A stretch of DNA of 64,000 nucleotides from Cupriavidus sp. (GTDB lineage: Bacteria; Pseudomonadota; Gammaproteobacteria; Burkholderiales; Burkholderiaceae). The notes below the pieces were generated by a model. It made no database searches and was not told the origin of the DNA. It saw nothing but the letters and a program-made list of their open reading frames with translations. Where the stretch lies: assembly GCA_031181345.1 (NCBI GenBank), contig JAPSLC010000018.1, positions 1-64,000 on the forward strand, in the 5' to 3' direction. Numbering within the stretch: position 1 is the stretch's first letter; each line of letters starts with the position of its first letter. The translations under genes were made by a program, and so were the position numbers. Below, piece after piece: positions 1-8,609 of this stretch.

Positions 1-100
1 AAGTCGGAACCACCCCTTCCCATCCCGAACAGGACCGTGAAACGACTTCGCGCCGATGATAGTGCGGACTACCCGTGTGAAAGTAGGTCATCGCCAGGCT
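1..100 (+). rRNA. rrf: 5S ribosomal RNA, 3' part
   Basis: The sequence runs through the conserved 5S core (AAGTCGGAACCACCCC, CCATCCCGAACAGGACCGTG) and ends at GTCATCGCCAGGCT, the usual 3' end of beta-proteobacterial 5S rRNA. About the first 15-18 nucleotides are cut off by the left window edge. A strong terminator follows directly, so this is the last gene of an rRNA operon lying to the left. Confidence 0.93.
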
Positions 101-110
101 CTCCCTTGAA

Positions 111-150
111 AACGCCCCAGATCCCAAGGATCTGGGGCGTTTTGCTTTGC
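111..150 (+). terminator. rRNA operon terminator
   Basis: A perfect 14-bp stem (111-124 pairs with 128-141, AACGCCCCAGATCC) with a 3-nt loop is followed by a T-rich stretch. It begins 11 nt after the 5S end and fits a Rho-independent terminator of the rRNA operon. Confidence 0.9.
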
Positions 151-226
151 GGCGGCGGCAGAAGTCGCGAGAAACCAAGAGCCAAGAGCCCGGGGGCGCT
201 TTCCTCTCCGCCGCAAGTGCCTCACA

Positions 227-619
227 ATGCCGGCTTCGCGGCCTCGCGCCGACAACCTCCATCCCAAAAAAGTGACCACGCCATCCGACCATTCCTGGTA
301 CCTGTACCTGCTCGAATGCGCCGATGGCAGCCTCTATACCGGCATCACCACCGATGTCGCGCGCCGCTTTGCCCAGCACCAGGCCGGCACGGGCGCCCGC
401 TATACCCGATCGCGTAAACCGATTGCGGTCGCCGCCCAGTTGCGCTGTGCCGACCGGGCCGAAGCATCGCGACTGGAAGCGCTGGTCAAGCGCCTGCATG
501 CCCCGCGCAAGCGGCAGTTTTGCGCGATGCTGGCGCAAGCCGAAATGCCGGCTCTGCTCGCATGGCTGCGCGAGGGCGGCCATTCATCCGAGGCCGCGGC
601 CTTGCGCGCAGAATCCTGA
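227..619 (+). CDS. GIY-YIG nuclease family protein
   Basis: 130 aa. Residues about 23-100 form a compact GIY-YIG domain: the first motif reads WYLYLLEC, the second LYTGIT, followed by the conserved arginine in ARRFAQH and the helix AEASRLEALVKRL. This matches the small UPF0213/YhbQ type, single-domain proteins with no DNA-recognition extension; their substrate is not firmly established, although nuclease activity is the family expectation. The ATG at 227 lacks a good Shine-Dalgarno, and the first 20 residues are low in conserved character, so a later start is possible. It is separated from the rRNA operon by a terminator and reads toward degP. Confidence 0.85.
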   Translation: MPASRPRADNLHPKKVTTPSDHSWYLYLLECADGSLYTGITTDVARRFAQHQAGTGARYTRSRKPIAVAAQLRCADRAEASRLEALVKRLHAPRKRQFCAMLAQAEMPALLAWLREGGHSSEAAALRAES

Positions 620-741
620 ATCCACGCGGATCGCGCCATCGATTTTCTTCCCGTTTCTCCCCTTAAGGCTCGTTTAAGTCTCGCCCCCTAGCATGTCCTC
701 GTCGCGTCCACCGTGGACGCCGAACCAACGAGGAGAACCAG

Positions 742-2217
742 ATGATTCGCCGAACTGTTGCTCGTACGGCCGTCGCCATTGCTGCCCTGGGCGTGTTGGC
801 AGGCGGGTACAACTATCTCCAGAAGGAGGCGGTGGCATCGAGCTATGCCGCGCCGACTCCGATGGTTGCGCAAGTGGGGGCCGACCCCGGTCGCGCGATG
901 GCAACGCCAACCGACTTCTCCGGCATCGTCGACCGCTACGGTCCCGCGGTCGTCAACATCAGCGTGACCGCGCGCGCCCAGCGCACAGCGGCGCAGATGC
1001 CGCCCGGCATGGATCCGGACGATCCGATGTTCCAGTTCTTCAAGCGCTTCGGCATCCCGTTCCCGTATGGACCGCAGCCCGACCAGCCGCAACTCGCGCG
1101 TGGCCTCGGCTCAGGCTTTATCGTCAGCAAGGACGGCATGATCCTGACCAACGCGCACGTCGTGGACGGCGCGCAGGAGGTGGTGGTGAAGCTGACCGAT
1201 CGCCGCGAGTTCAAGGCCAAGGTGCTCGGCGTCGACAAGCAAACGGACATCGCGGTGATCAAGATCGACGCCAAGGATCTGCCGACCGTGCAGCTCGGCG
1301 ATCCGTCGCAGGTGCGCGTCGGCGAGCCGGTGGTGGCGATCGGTTCGCCGTACGGTTTCGAGAACACCGTGACCGCCGGCATCGTCAGCGCCAAGTCGCG
1401 CGCGTTGCCGGACGACACCTATGTCCCGTTCATCCAGACCGACGTCGCGGTGAATCCCGGAAACTCCGGCGGTCCGCTCTTCAATCAGCGTGGAGAAGTG
1501 ATCGGCATCAACTCGCAGATCTATAGCCGGACCGGTGGTTATCAGGGCCTGTCGTTCGCGATCCCGATCGATGTGGCCACCAAGGTTCAGCAGCAGCTGG
1601 TCGCACATGGCAAGGTCACGCGCGGACGCCTGGGCATCGGCGTGCAGGAGGTCAACCAGGCCCTGGCGCAGTCGTTCGGTTTGCCCAAGCCGGCGGGCGC
1701 TCTGGTCAATACCGTCGAGCCTGACGGCCCCGCCGCGAAGGCCGGCCTGAAGCCTGGTGACGTGATCGTGCAGATCGGTGATGACACCGTCGACCGTTCC
1801 ACCGACCTGCCGGAACACGTGGCCGATCTGAAGCCCGGCACCGAAACGAAGCTGAAGGTCGTGCGCGAAGGCAAGCCAATCACGCTGAGCGTCAAGGTCG
1901 GTGCGGCCAACGAGCAGACCGTCGCGCAAAAGAGCGATGGCGCCGAGTCCGGCGGCAAGCTCGGTCTTGCGGTGCGCCCGCTGTCGCCCGCCGAGCAGCG
2001 CGAGAGCGGCATCGCCGGCGGCCTGGTGGTAGAGGGTGCGTCGGGCCCCGCGGCACGCGTGGGCATTCAGGCCGGCGACGTGATCCTCGCCTTCAACGGG
2101 ACGCCGATCAAGTCGGTCGAGCAGTTGCGCACGATGGTGTCGAAAGCCGGCAAGGAGGTCGCGCTGCTGGTGCAGCGTGACGACACGCAGCTCTTCGTGC
2201 CGATCGAACTGGGCTGA
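742..2217 (+). CDS. degP: DegP/HtrA-family periplasmic serine protease
   Basis: 491 aa. An N-terminal signal anchor or signal peptide (residues 1-25) is followed by a trypsin-like domain with the full triad: His139 in TNAHVV, Asp169 in TDIAVIK and Ser242 in GNSGGPLF. Two PDZ domains follow, at about 295-385 and 400-490. This is the standard length and order for Do/DegQ/MucD proteases, which degrade or refold misfolded periplasmic proteins. AGGAG at 731-735 supports the ATG at 742. An imperfect loop region (about 80-115, rich in P and F) corresponds to the LA loop of DegP. Whether it is the DegP, DegQ or MucD orthologue cannot be decided from sequence alone. Confidence 0.93.
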   Translation: MIRRTVARTAVAIAALGVLAGGYNYLQKEAVASSYAAPTPMVAQVGADPGRAMATPTDFSGIVDRYGPAVVNISVTARAQRTAAQMPPGMDPDDPMFQFFKRFGIPFPYGPQPDQPQLARGLGSGFIVSKDGMILTNAHVVDGAQEVVVKLTDRREFKAKVLGVDKQTDIAVIKIDAKDLPTVQLGDPSQVRVGEPVVAIGSPYGFENTVTAGIVSAKSRALPDDTYVPFIQTDVAVNPGNSGGPLFNQRGEVIGINSQIYSRTGGYQGLSFAIPIDVATKVQQQLVAHGKVTRGRLGIGVQEVNQALAQSFGLPKPAGALVNTVEPDGPAAKAGLKPGDVIVQIGDDTVDRSTDLPEHVADLKPGTETKLKVVREGKPITLSVKVGAANEQTVAQKSDGAESGGKLGLAVRPLSPAEQRESGIAGGLVVEGASGPAARVGIQAGDVILAFNGTPIKSVEQLRTMVSKAGKEVALLVQRDDTQLFVPIELG

Positions 2218-2542
2218 TACACGGCGCGTAAGGCGTCGCGAACGGGCGATCCACCAGCCCGGGCGCGACGCCTATTTTGTCGGTGCGTCGTCGCACTCCG
2301 ACGTCATCGACGAGCTCATCGATCAGGTATACGGCCACGTATACGACCCCGTATACCTGCCGTATACGCGCCCACGTATACGGCAGGTATACGTATACGT
2401 ACCCACCCGGAAAACGTTGCCCAGAGCGGTTTTCCGGGCTGCATAGCCACACAGGAACGCAATCACGGCGTATCATCACGACTGCGATGCATGACGAGGC
2501 ATCGGTGCCATCGTCTTGTGGACTCGATCGAAAAGGAAGTCT
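2218..2542. other. Intergenic region after degP
   Basis: No convincing gene. It contains the GTATAC palindrome array at 2327-2398, listed separately. The rest shows no gene-like frame with a ribosome binding site. Confidence 0.6.
2327..2398. repeat. Array of seven GTATAC palindromes with a 19-bp hairpin
   Basis: GTATAC occurs at 2327, 2339, 2351, 2362, 2376, 2387 and 2393, with start-to-start spacings of 12, 12, 11, 14, 11 and 6 bp. Positions 2350-2368 and 2375-2393 are a perfect 19-bp inverted repeat with a 6-nt loop. There is no run of T after it, so it is a poor intrinsic terminator. The near-helical spacing suggests a multi-site protein-binding element or a cruciform. Confidence 0.85.
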
Positions 2543-2860
2543 ATGCAGTTGGATCTCACGCGTGCATCTACGGTGACGGCGACCGACCGGGCGCGGCGCA
2601 TGCCGCGCGCGACGCCATCACCCCGTCGTCGCAAGAAGGTAGAGGTCACCTACTGGGAGCGCGGCTATCGTTCCCACTACTACCGCAACGAGCGCGGCGA
2701 CAAGCTGGGCGAAGTACATCTGTCCGAGCGCGGCGAAGTCCCGGTGGTCTATCGTTGGGCGGCCGGCAACTATTCGGGTGCTGAAGGTTCGCTGGCGCAC
2801 GCGCGCATGCGCGTCGAAGAGACCGTGGGCTTCGGCATGCGGCAGCTGCCGCTCTTCTGA
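2543..2860 (+). CDS. Hypothetical protein, small and basic
   Basis: 105 aa, beginning MQLDLTRAST. AAAAGGAAG just upstream of the ATG at 2543 supports this start over a GTG-type start at 2516. The N-terminal 35 residues are basic and probably flexible (RRMPRATPSPRRRKK); the rest looks like a small folded domain with YWERGYRSHYYRNERGDKLG and a C-terminal FGMRQLPLF. No signal peptide or membrane segment. I do not recognise the family. It sits alone between the GTATAC array and a dioxygenase gene. Confidence 0.7.
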   Translation: MQLDLTRASTVTATDRARRMPRATPSPRRRKKVEVTYWERGYRSHYYRNERGDKLGEVHLSERGEVPVVYRWAAGNYSGAEGSLAHARMRVEETVGFGMRQLPLF

Positions 2861-3223
2861 CGACGGCAACGCCGCCGGGCAACACCCTCAAACCGACCGC
2901 GGCCTCTGCTGCGGTCCTTCGCGGCGCGCTCGATCGAGCCGACGCTGCCACCGCATCGCCGCCGCCGCGCACAGCGCCAGCAGCGCGATCCAGCGATCCA
3001 GTAATCCAGCAATCCAGCGATACAGACCCTCGCACGCCGTCAGCCTGGCCCATCGATGCCGCGGTCAGCCGCGGCCGCACGCTGCGCCGGTGCTGCGTCG
3101 AGGCGCGCCGCGCGCGCTTCTGGCATCATCCGGCTATTGGCGCGCGAAACCGTCCCCTTCGCGTCTTGCTGAACCCGCGGCAACGCCCATGGCCTCGCCG
3201 CCTTGCCTGTCTCCGCTGTCGCC
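2861..3223. other. Intergenic region with a short ATCCAG tandem
   Basis: No supported gene. Around 2990-3024 the hexamer ATCCAG recurs four times at 9-bp intervals, an imperfect 9-bp tandem repeat. No convincing promoter or terminator was seen. Confidence 0.5.
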
Positions 3224-4075
3224 ATGACGACCCCTGCCGCTCCCCAAGATCCCAATGCAAACGGCGACGCCGCCGCGCCGCCCGCCACGTCGTCCTTCGA
3301 CGCGCACGAACTCGAGGCGCTCGCCGCGGCCTTTCGCCGCGACGGCTTTGTGGTGTTGCGCGGCCTGGCGGAGCCGGCGTTGTGCGATGCGATGGAGCGC
3401 GTGGCGCGAGCCCAGCTCGAGGCGGTGGTCGAGCCGGTCGAATACGAGGCCGAACTGGGTTACCCGGGCGCGCCCCGCAGCCGCAACGCGGCGGGCGGTG
3501 CGACGGTGCGGCGTCTGCGTCAGGCCTACGACCGCGACCCGGTGTTCCAGCAGTGGGCGACCGACCCGCGCGTGGCCACGCTGGTCACCGCGCTGCTCGG
3601 CGAGCCGGCGCAACTGACGCTGGCTCACCACAACTGCGTGATGACCAAGCATCCAACCTATGGCAGCCAGACGGGCTGGCATCGCGATACGCGCTACTGG
3701 TCGTTCGCCAGTCCGGAACTGGTGACGGTGTGGCTGGCATTGGGCAACGAGGACGAGCGCAACGGCGCGCTGCGCGTGATACCCGGCTCGCATCGGATCG
3801 CACTGGAACCGGGGCAGCTCGGTGCCGCGGAGTTCCTGGTGGACAGCCATCCGGCCAGTGCGGCGCTGCTGGCGGGGGCGATGCCGCTGTCATTGCAGCG
3901 CGGCGACGTGCTGTTCTTCGACAGCCGGCTGTTCCATAGCGCGGGGCAGAACCTGTCCGACGCGGTCAAGCTGTCGGTCGCCTTCGCCTATCTCGGCCTG
4001 AGCAACCGGCCGCTGCCCGGCACGCGGTCGGCGCAGCACGGCATGGTGCAGTTGCCGGGGCCGATGGCAAGTTAA
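3224..4075 (+). CDS. Phytanoyl-CoA dioxygenase (PhyH) family protein
   Basis: 283 aa from the ATG at 3224. An in-frame TTG at 3203 would add seven residues but is less likely. The fold signature of Fe(II)/2-oxoglutarate oxygenases is visible: HRD (His153, Asp155) in GWHRDTRYW and the distal His238 in FHSAGQN, with GALRVIPGSHR in between. PhyH proteins hydroxylate diverse small molecules; the substrate here cannot be read from the sequence. The first 30 residues are Ala/Pro-rich and probably disordered. It stands alone and ends 29 bp from the convergent IclR gene. Confidence 0.87.
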   Translation: MTTPAAPQDPNANGDAAAPPATSSFDAHELEALAAAFRRDGFVVLRGLAEPALCDAMERVARAQLEAVVEPVEYEAELGYPGAPRSRNAAGGATVRRLRQAYDRDPVFQQWATDPRVATLVTALLGEPAQLTLAHHNCVMTKHPTYGSQTGWHRDTRYWSFASPELVTVWLALGNEDERNGALRVIPGSHRIALEPGQLGAAEFLVDSHPASAALLAGAMPLSLQRGDVLFFDSRLFHSAGQNLSDAVKLSVAFAYLGLSNRPLPGTRSAQHGMVQLPGPMAS

Positions 4076-4104
4076 AGCGCTGAAGAAACGGGAAGGCGCG
4101 CCCT

Positions 4105-4953
4105 TCAGGTGCGCAGGCTGACCAGGTTGGTGATCTTCTCGGAGGCTTCCAGCAGCGGCGGCAGGAAACGGCGCACCATTTCCTCGGCGCTGGTGCGATT
4201 GGCCTGGCCGCTGATGTTCATCGCGGCGATGACCTGGCCGGCGCGATTACGGATCGGCGCCGACAGCGACACCAGCCCCTCCTCGAGCTCCTGATCGTTC
4301 TGCGCCCATCCCTGTTCGCGGATGCGCGCGATGATCGCCTTCAGGTCGTCGATATCGGTGACGGTGCGCTGCGTGCGCTTGCGCAGATCGCTGGCGCGCA
4401 GCACGCGATCGAGCTCGGGGTCCGATAGTCCTGCCAGCAGCACGCGGCCCATCGACGAGCAATAGGCGGGCAGCCGGCTGCCGATCGACAGATTGATCGT
4501 CATGATCTTGCGTGCGGGCACGCGCAGCACATAGACGATCTCCGTCCCGTCCAGCACCGACACCGAGCAGCTCTCGTGCACCTGCTGCGACAGCGCCTCC
4601 ATGATCGGCTCGGCCAGATTCCAGAACGGCATCGAGGTCAGGTAGGCGAAGCCGAGGTCGAGAATCTTCGGGGTCAGCCGGAACAGCCGGCCGTCGGCCT
4701 CGACGTAGCCCAAGCCCACCAGCGTCAGCAGGATGCGCCGTGCGCCGGCACGCGTCAGGCCGCTGGCCTGCGCGATCTCGGTCAGGGTCTGGGCTGGACG
4801 CTGGGCGTTGAAGGCGCGGATCACCGACAGCCCCCGTGCGAAGGACTGGACGTAGCTGTCGCTCGGCTTCTCGGCGGCGGTGCCGGCATTGCCGGCGGCT
4901 TCGGCGGCGGACGGCTGGGAATCCTTGGAATCGTTCGGGGCGTGGCTGGCCAT
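4105..4953 (-). CDS. IclR-family regulator of the PcaR/PobR type
   Basis: 282 aa from the ATG at 4953. An N-terminal disordered stretch (1-32) precedes YVQSFARGLSVIRAF, the usual opening of the winged helix-turn-helix in the PcaR/PcaU/PobR branch. The HTH is TLTEIAQASGLTRAGARRIL, and the C-terminal ligand-binding IclR domain follows, with SIGSRLPAYCSSMGRVLLA. Members of this branch sense protocatechuate, 4-hydroxybenzoate or beta-ketoadipate. It lies downstream of an MFS exporter gene on the same strand. A good IclR-type double operator lies 25 kb away, before pcaI (29925-29958), so it may act there; that link is inference. Confidence 0.88.
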   Translation of the reverse strand: MASHAPNDSKDSQPSAAEAAGNAGTAAEKPSDSYVQSFARGLSVIRAFNAQRPAQTLTEIAQASGLTRAGARRILLTLVGLGYVEADGRLFRLTPKILDLGFAYLTSMPFWNLAEPIMEALSQQVHESCSVSVLDGTEIVYVLRVPARKIMTINLSIGSRLPAYCSSMGRVLLAGLSDPELDRVLRASDLRKRTQRTVTDIDDLKAIIARIREQGWAQNDQELEEGLVSLSAPIRNRAGQVIAAMNISGQANRTSAEEMVRRFLPPLLEASEKITNLVSLRT

Positions 4954-5131
4954 CGAGGTATACGGCTGGATGCCGAATGCGCACGGAAAGGCCGAAAGAG
5001 TAGTGGAAAAGGCCGCAAACCGCCAGAGGGGCATGCCGCAATGCCCCGTTGTGCCGGGGCCCCGGGGCACCGCGTATCGACGAGTCGCGCGGACCCCGCT
5101 CACGGGACCTCAGGGAAACCTCAGCGCAACC

Positions 5132-6700
5132 TCAGCGGAAGCTCTTCTGCACCAGCACGAAACCCGCGACCAGCACGCAGACCAGCGCGAAGCCATGCAG
5201 CAGGTCCATGCCGGCCAGCAAGGTGGCCTGCCGGTCCACCTCCTGCGACAGCCGCGCCAGATCGAAGGAAGACAGCCCGCCGCCCTGCTGCAGCGCTGGC
5301 TCGAAGCGGGTCACGTGCTCGACCAGATGGGTGCGGTGCGTGGCCGCGCCTTCCTGCATCCACATGCTGGCCAGCCCGGTGCCGGTCGCCGAGGCAATCT
5401 GCTTGCAGACGTTCTTGAACTGGTAGGCGTGGGCGAAGTCCTCGACCGGCAGATCGAGGTAGGTCATCGACGCGACCTGGATCATCAGCAGCACCGGCGT
5501 CAGCCCCTCCAGCAGTACCACCGGCACCAGCGCGTAATCGGGCGCGCCCGGCATCAGCCGCTGCGACAGCAGCATCGCGGCGCAGGCGTAGACCACCAGG
5601 CCGGCCGCGATCACCCGCCGCTTGCGGAACACCATCGCCATGCACAGCGTCAGCACCACCGCGCCGATCGCCGACACGGTGCCGCTGACCGACAGCAGCA
5701 TGCTGGTGGTGCGGAAGGTCAGGCCCAGCCCGCTTTGCGTCAGCGTCGGCAGCAGATAGGCCCAGATCGCCGACAGCAGGTAGTACAGCGTGTAGAAGCC
5801 CAGGCCGTACAGATAGCGCCGGCCGAGCAGCCGCGACGGGTCGATCCACGGATCCTGATGACGGTGCAGCCGCCAGGCGCAGAACAGCAGCAGCGCCAGC
5901 CCGCTGGTGGCCATCAGCGGCATGTGCGGCGTGCTGAAGAAGCGCGTGTAGCGCATCTCCTGCAGCGTATGCAGCAGCACCAGCGCGCCCGCGGCGGCGC
6001 TGAGCGCGGCGGGCCAGTCCAGCGTCGAAACCGGCGGATGCGGATCGCGCGGACCGCGGCGCGGGTAGGTCAGCGCCACCAGCGCCAGCACCGGCAGCGC
6101 GATCACGGCCTGGAACAGGAAGACCGCGCGCCAGCCGATCTCGTCGAGGAAGATGCCGGTCAGCCAGGGCGTCACCGCCAGCAGGCCGAAGGATCCAAGG
6201 CCGAAGCGCAGCAGCAGCGCGGCGCGTTCGGCCGGCGCCGTCAGAAGCTGGACCAGGATGCGCGAGGCCGCGAACAGGCCGCCGGCGCCCAGGCCCTCGA
6301 CGGTCTTGCCGACGATCAGGCCGGTCGGCGAGCCGGCCTCCGCGCACAGGATCGCGCCGAGTACGAACACCGCCAGCGATGCCATCGTGAAGCGCTTGTA
6401 GGTGATGCGCCGCGCGATCTGGTCGAGCAGCATGTTCATCAGCACGGCGGCCGCGGCATAGGCGCTGACCGCGTACAGGTAGTCGCTGGGCGTCGCATTG
6501 ACGCCGCCCTGGATATGCTGGCTCGCCACCGCCATCATCAGCGTCGACGAGAAGTCGAGCCCGGTGACCAGCCCCAGCGTCAGGCCGAATGCCGACAGGC
6601 GCAGCGGTCCCATCTCGGGGTGCGAGGCGAGACGCAGCGATGGTGGCGGGGAAACGGGATTCGGCGCGGGATGGCCGGCCGGCAGCGGTTGGTGGGGCAT
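5132..6700 (-). CDS. MFS drug/solute exporter, DHA2 (EmrB/QacA) type
   Basis: 522 aa from the ATG at 6700 (MPHQPLPAGH). After a 35-residue cytoplasmic N-terminus it shows about 12-14 hydrophobic segments, with QIARRITYKRF at the loop 2-3 position of MFS proteins. The C-terminal part includes a long loop (residues about 430-490) before a last helix, as in DHA2 members such as EmrB. These are proton antiporters for drugs or toxic organics; the substrate is unknown. The IclR gene follows on the same strand after 178 bp, which could make this a regulated exporter, for example of aromatic acids, though it need not be. Confidence 0.87.
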   Translation of the reverse strand: MPHQPLPAGHPAPNPVSPPPSLRLASHPEMGPLRLSAFGLTLGLVTGLDFSSTLMMAVASQHIQGGVNATPSDYLYAVSAYAAAAVLMNMLLDQIARRITYKRFTMASLAVFVLGAILCAEAGSPTGLIVGKTVEGLGAGGLFAASRILVQLLTAPAERAALLLRFGLGSFGLLAVTPWLTGIFLDEIGWRAVFLFQAVIALPVLALVALTYPRRGPRDPHPPVSTLDWPAALSAAAGALVLLHTLQEMRYTRFFSTPHMPLMATSGLALLLFCAWRLHRHQDPWIDPSRLLGRRYLYGLGFYTLYYLLSAIWAYLLPTLTQSGLGLTFRTTSMLLSVSGTVSAIGAVVLTLCMAMVFRKRRVIAAGLVVYACAAMLLSQRLMPGAPDYALVPVVLLEGLTPVLLMIQVASMTYLDLPVEDFAHAYQFKNVCKQIASATGTGLASMWMQEGAATHRTHLVEHVTRFEPALQQGGGLSSFDLARLSQEVDRQATLLAGMDLLHGFALVCVLVAGFVLVQKSFR

Positions 6701-6821
6701 GGGCGCCAGCTTAGCGGCGTGCGCGTGCGGGAAAAACCGCCTGCGCTGGAAACTTCGTCCGGCTGCCGGAACAATCGGCGCGCGGCATTGGCGCCCAATC
6801 CGCGTCCATCGCCTGCGCCCA

Positions 6822-6848
6822 TGAAAAAACCGGCCCGCAGGCCGGTTC
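6822..6848 (-). terminator. Terminator of the DPYTDGAR-repeat gene
   Basis: AACCGGCC at 6828-6835 pairs with GGCCGGTT at 6840-6847 over a 4-nt loop, and on the minus strand it is followed by six T (6824-6829). This is a classic intrinsic terminator 32 bp after the stop of the minus-strand gene at 6880. Confidence 0.85.
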
Positions 6849-6879
6849 TCATGGGCACGCCGCAGGGCGCGCGAGGGCG

Positions 6880-7158
6880 TCAGGCGCCCTGGCCGAAGCG
6901 GTCGCGGTTGTCCGACACGTGGTCGGCGCGGGCGCCGTCCGTGTACGCATCGACGCTGCGCGCACCATCGGTGTAGGCGTCCACCTTGCGGGCGCCGTCG
7001 GTGTACGGGTCGGCCTTGCCGACGTGCATCGACGCGCCTTCGAGGCGCAGCACGTCGCGATCGAGCGTGGTGGCGTGCAGCGCGGTGGCGGACAGGGACA
7101 GGCCGGCGGCGCAGAGCAGCGCGAAGGCCAGGCGACGGGGTTGTGCAAGAGTCTTCAT
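6880..7158 (-). CDS. Small exported protein with DxYTDGAR repeats
   Basis: 92 aa. A clear signal peptide (MKTLAQPRR then a hydrophobic stretch ending ATALHA) is followed by three consecutive 10-residue repeats: DPYTDGARKV, DAYTDGARSV and DAYTDGARAD. AAAGGA lies upstream of the ATG at 7158. It has its own terminator. A related DPYxxGxR pattern occurs in the exported protein at 26565, so the two may belong to one family of small secreted repeat proteins common in Burkholderiales. Function unknown. Confidence 0.82.
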   Translation of the reverse strand: MKTLAQPRRLAFALLCAAGLSLSATALHATTLDRDVLRLEGASMHVGKADPYTDGARKVDAYTDGARSVDAYTDGARADHVSDNRDRFGQGA

Positions 7159-7172
7159 GGTTCTTTTTTCCT

Positions 7173-7214
7173 TTGATCAAAGCGGTGTGGCCGGCCTCAG
7201 CCGATCACACCGCT
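7173..7214. promoter_or_regulatory. Inverted repeats upstream of the DPYTDGAR gene
   Basis: TTGATCAA at 7173-7180 is an 8-bp palindrome. AGCGGTGTG at 7181-7189 and CACACCGCT at 7206-7214 form a perfect 9-bp inverted repeat with a 16-nt spacer. Both lie 15-56 bp upstream of the start codon at 7158, where an operator would be expected. No regulator can be named. Confidence 0.5.
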
Positions 7215-7336
7215 CGAATCTACGCCCGTCATTGGCGTGGAAAAAGAGGCCCTGCAGCAACACACTGTTCAAGCAGTCAGACAATCGCCGCGAACCGTTG
7301 CCGGAGCGCGTCCGGCGCGGCGTTAAGCAGTTAGCC

Positions 7337-7906
7337 TCAAAGCAGATGCCGCAGGCCGAACAGATTGACGCTCAGCCCGGCGATCACCATCAGCAGCACC
7401 TGCGCCAGAATGAACAGCACCAGCGGCGAAATATCAAAGCCGCCGAGGCGCGGCAGCACGCGGCGGATCGGATCGAGCAGCGGATCGGTCAACTGCTGAA
7501 TGACCGGGGTGATCGGCGAATGCGGATTGACCCACGAGAGGATCGCCATCAGCAGCGTGACCCACATCACCAGGCTGATGCCCCACTTCAGCACGTTGAG
7601 CACCGCGATACCCAGCACGGCGGGCAGCAGGCCGAGCGGACTGCCGGCGGTCAGTCCGATCACCGCGAGCAGGAACACCACGGCGGTCAGCCAGGCCGCG
7701 ACCACGGTGGCCCAGTCGATGCCGCCGACGCCCGGGATGATCCGCCGCAGCGGCCGCACCAGCCAGTCGGTGACCTGGAACACCGCATGCGAGATCGGGT
7801 TGCGCGCCGGCAGGCGCGTCAGTTGCATCCACAGCCGCAGCAGCAGCGCCATGCCGAAGAGCGTGAAAACGGTGTCGAGCAGAAAGATGGCGATTTGCGA
7901 GAGCAT
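7337..7906 (-). CDS. YggT family membrane protein
   Basis: 189 aa from the ATG at 7906, with GGAAA just upstream. Two tandem YGGT halves are visible, each a hydrophobic pair around a basic motif: NPISHAVFQVTDWLVRPLRR in the first half and TPVIQQLTDPLLDPIRRVLP in the second. This doubled architecture is normal for proteobacterial YggT. The family is an integral membrane protein linked to osmotic or cation stress in a few organisms, but its biochemical role is unsettled. Single gene, diverging from the MarR gene at 8111. Confidence 0.9.
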   Translation of the reverse strand: MLSQIAIFLLDTVFTLFGMALLLRLWMQLTRLPARNPISHAVFQVTDWLVRPLRRIIPGVGGIDWATVVAAWLTAVVFLLAVIGLTAGSPLGLLPAVLGIAVLNVLKWGISLVMWVTLLMAILSWVNPHSPITPVIQQLTDPLLDPIRRVLPRLGGFDISPLVLFILAQVLLMVIAGLSVNLFGLRHLL

Positions 7907-8110
7907 CGGATTTCCGGGGTCGTGACGCAGGTGTCTGCGGACGCACAGATTCTGCCATACCCGGGATGCCGCGCGTAGCGCAACGGTGGCCACGGCCGCG
8001 GAGGCCCGCCGGTGCGCCGCACGATGCCTGACCGCCTTGCCGCGCACCTATAATGACGGCCGACTCCAGATTGCGGCCGCGCTGCCCCGCCGGCCGCGCC
8101 ATCGCACGCC

Positions 8111-8563
8111 ATGACCCAGCCCCGTTCCCCGAGCGCCGCCGAGCTTGCCAAGCAGGACTTCGAGGCCCTGTCCGACTTCCGCTATCAGCTGCGGCGCTTC
8201 ATGCGGTTCTCCGAAGACGCCGTGCGCGAGGAGGGCCTGACCGTGCAGCAGTATCTGCTGCTGCTGCATATCCGCGGCTTTCCCGGGCGCGACTGGGCGT
8301 CCATCGGCGAACTGGCCGAGCGGCTGCAGGCCAAGCAGCACGGCGTGGTGGCCCTGGTCAATCGCTGCGAGGCGTCCGGGCTGGTCAAGCGCAAGACCAA
8401 TGCGGCCGACCGCCGCGTGGTGCAGGTCCATCTGCAGCCCAAGGGCGAGCGTTGCCTGAACCGGCTGGCGCTGCTGCACCGGAGCGAGCTCGAGTCGCTG
8501 CGTCACACCTTCCGCATCTCGCGCCTGACCGCCTTCAACGACGACGGCGTGTCGCGCGGCTAG
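8111..8563 (+). CDS. MarR-family transcriptional regulator
   Basis: 150 aa. Residues about 20-120 carry a winged helix-turn-helix: LTVQQYLLLLHI, the recognition region IGELAERLQAKQHGVVALVNRCEASGLV split over about 65-95, and the wing RKTNAADRRVVQVHL. The conserved D-R pair before the wing (ADRR) is present. MarR proteins are dimeric repressors that respond to phenolics or oxidants; the ligand cannot be inferred. It diverges from yggT and is convergent with the dienelactone hydrolase gene. Confidence 0.87.
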   Translation: MTQPRSPSAAELAKQDFEALSDFRYQLRRFMRFSEDAVREEGLTVQQYLLLLHIRGFPGRDWASIGELAERLQAKQHGVVALVNRCEASGLVKRKTNAADRRVVQVHLQPKGERCLNRLALLHRSELESLRHTFRISRLTAFNDDGVSRG

Positions 8564-8609
8564 CACGGCTGGCACGGCCCGCCATCCCCGCCGGGCGCTC
8601 TTCGCTGTC

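Noticed and set aside
2327..2398. GTATAC array as a CRISPR array
   Set aside because: Repeats are 6 bp and spacers 0-8 bp, with no unique 30-bp spacers and no cas genes in the window.
4880..6976. A very long open frame on the plus strand (about 700 codons, rich in Gln, Arg and His) opposite the MFS gene
   Set aside because: It is the antisense of a well-supported membrane protein gene; the composition has no protein-like character and arises from high GC at third positions. Similar long antisense frames oppose ligD, the PLD gene, the thiolase and the receptors.
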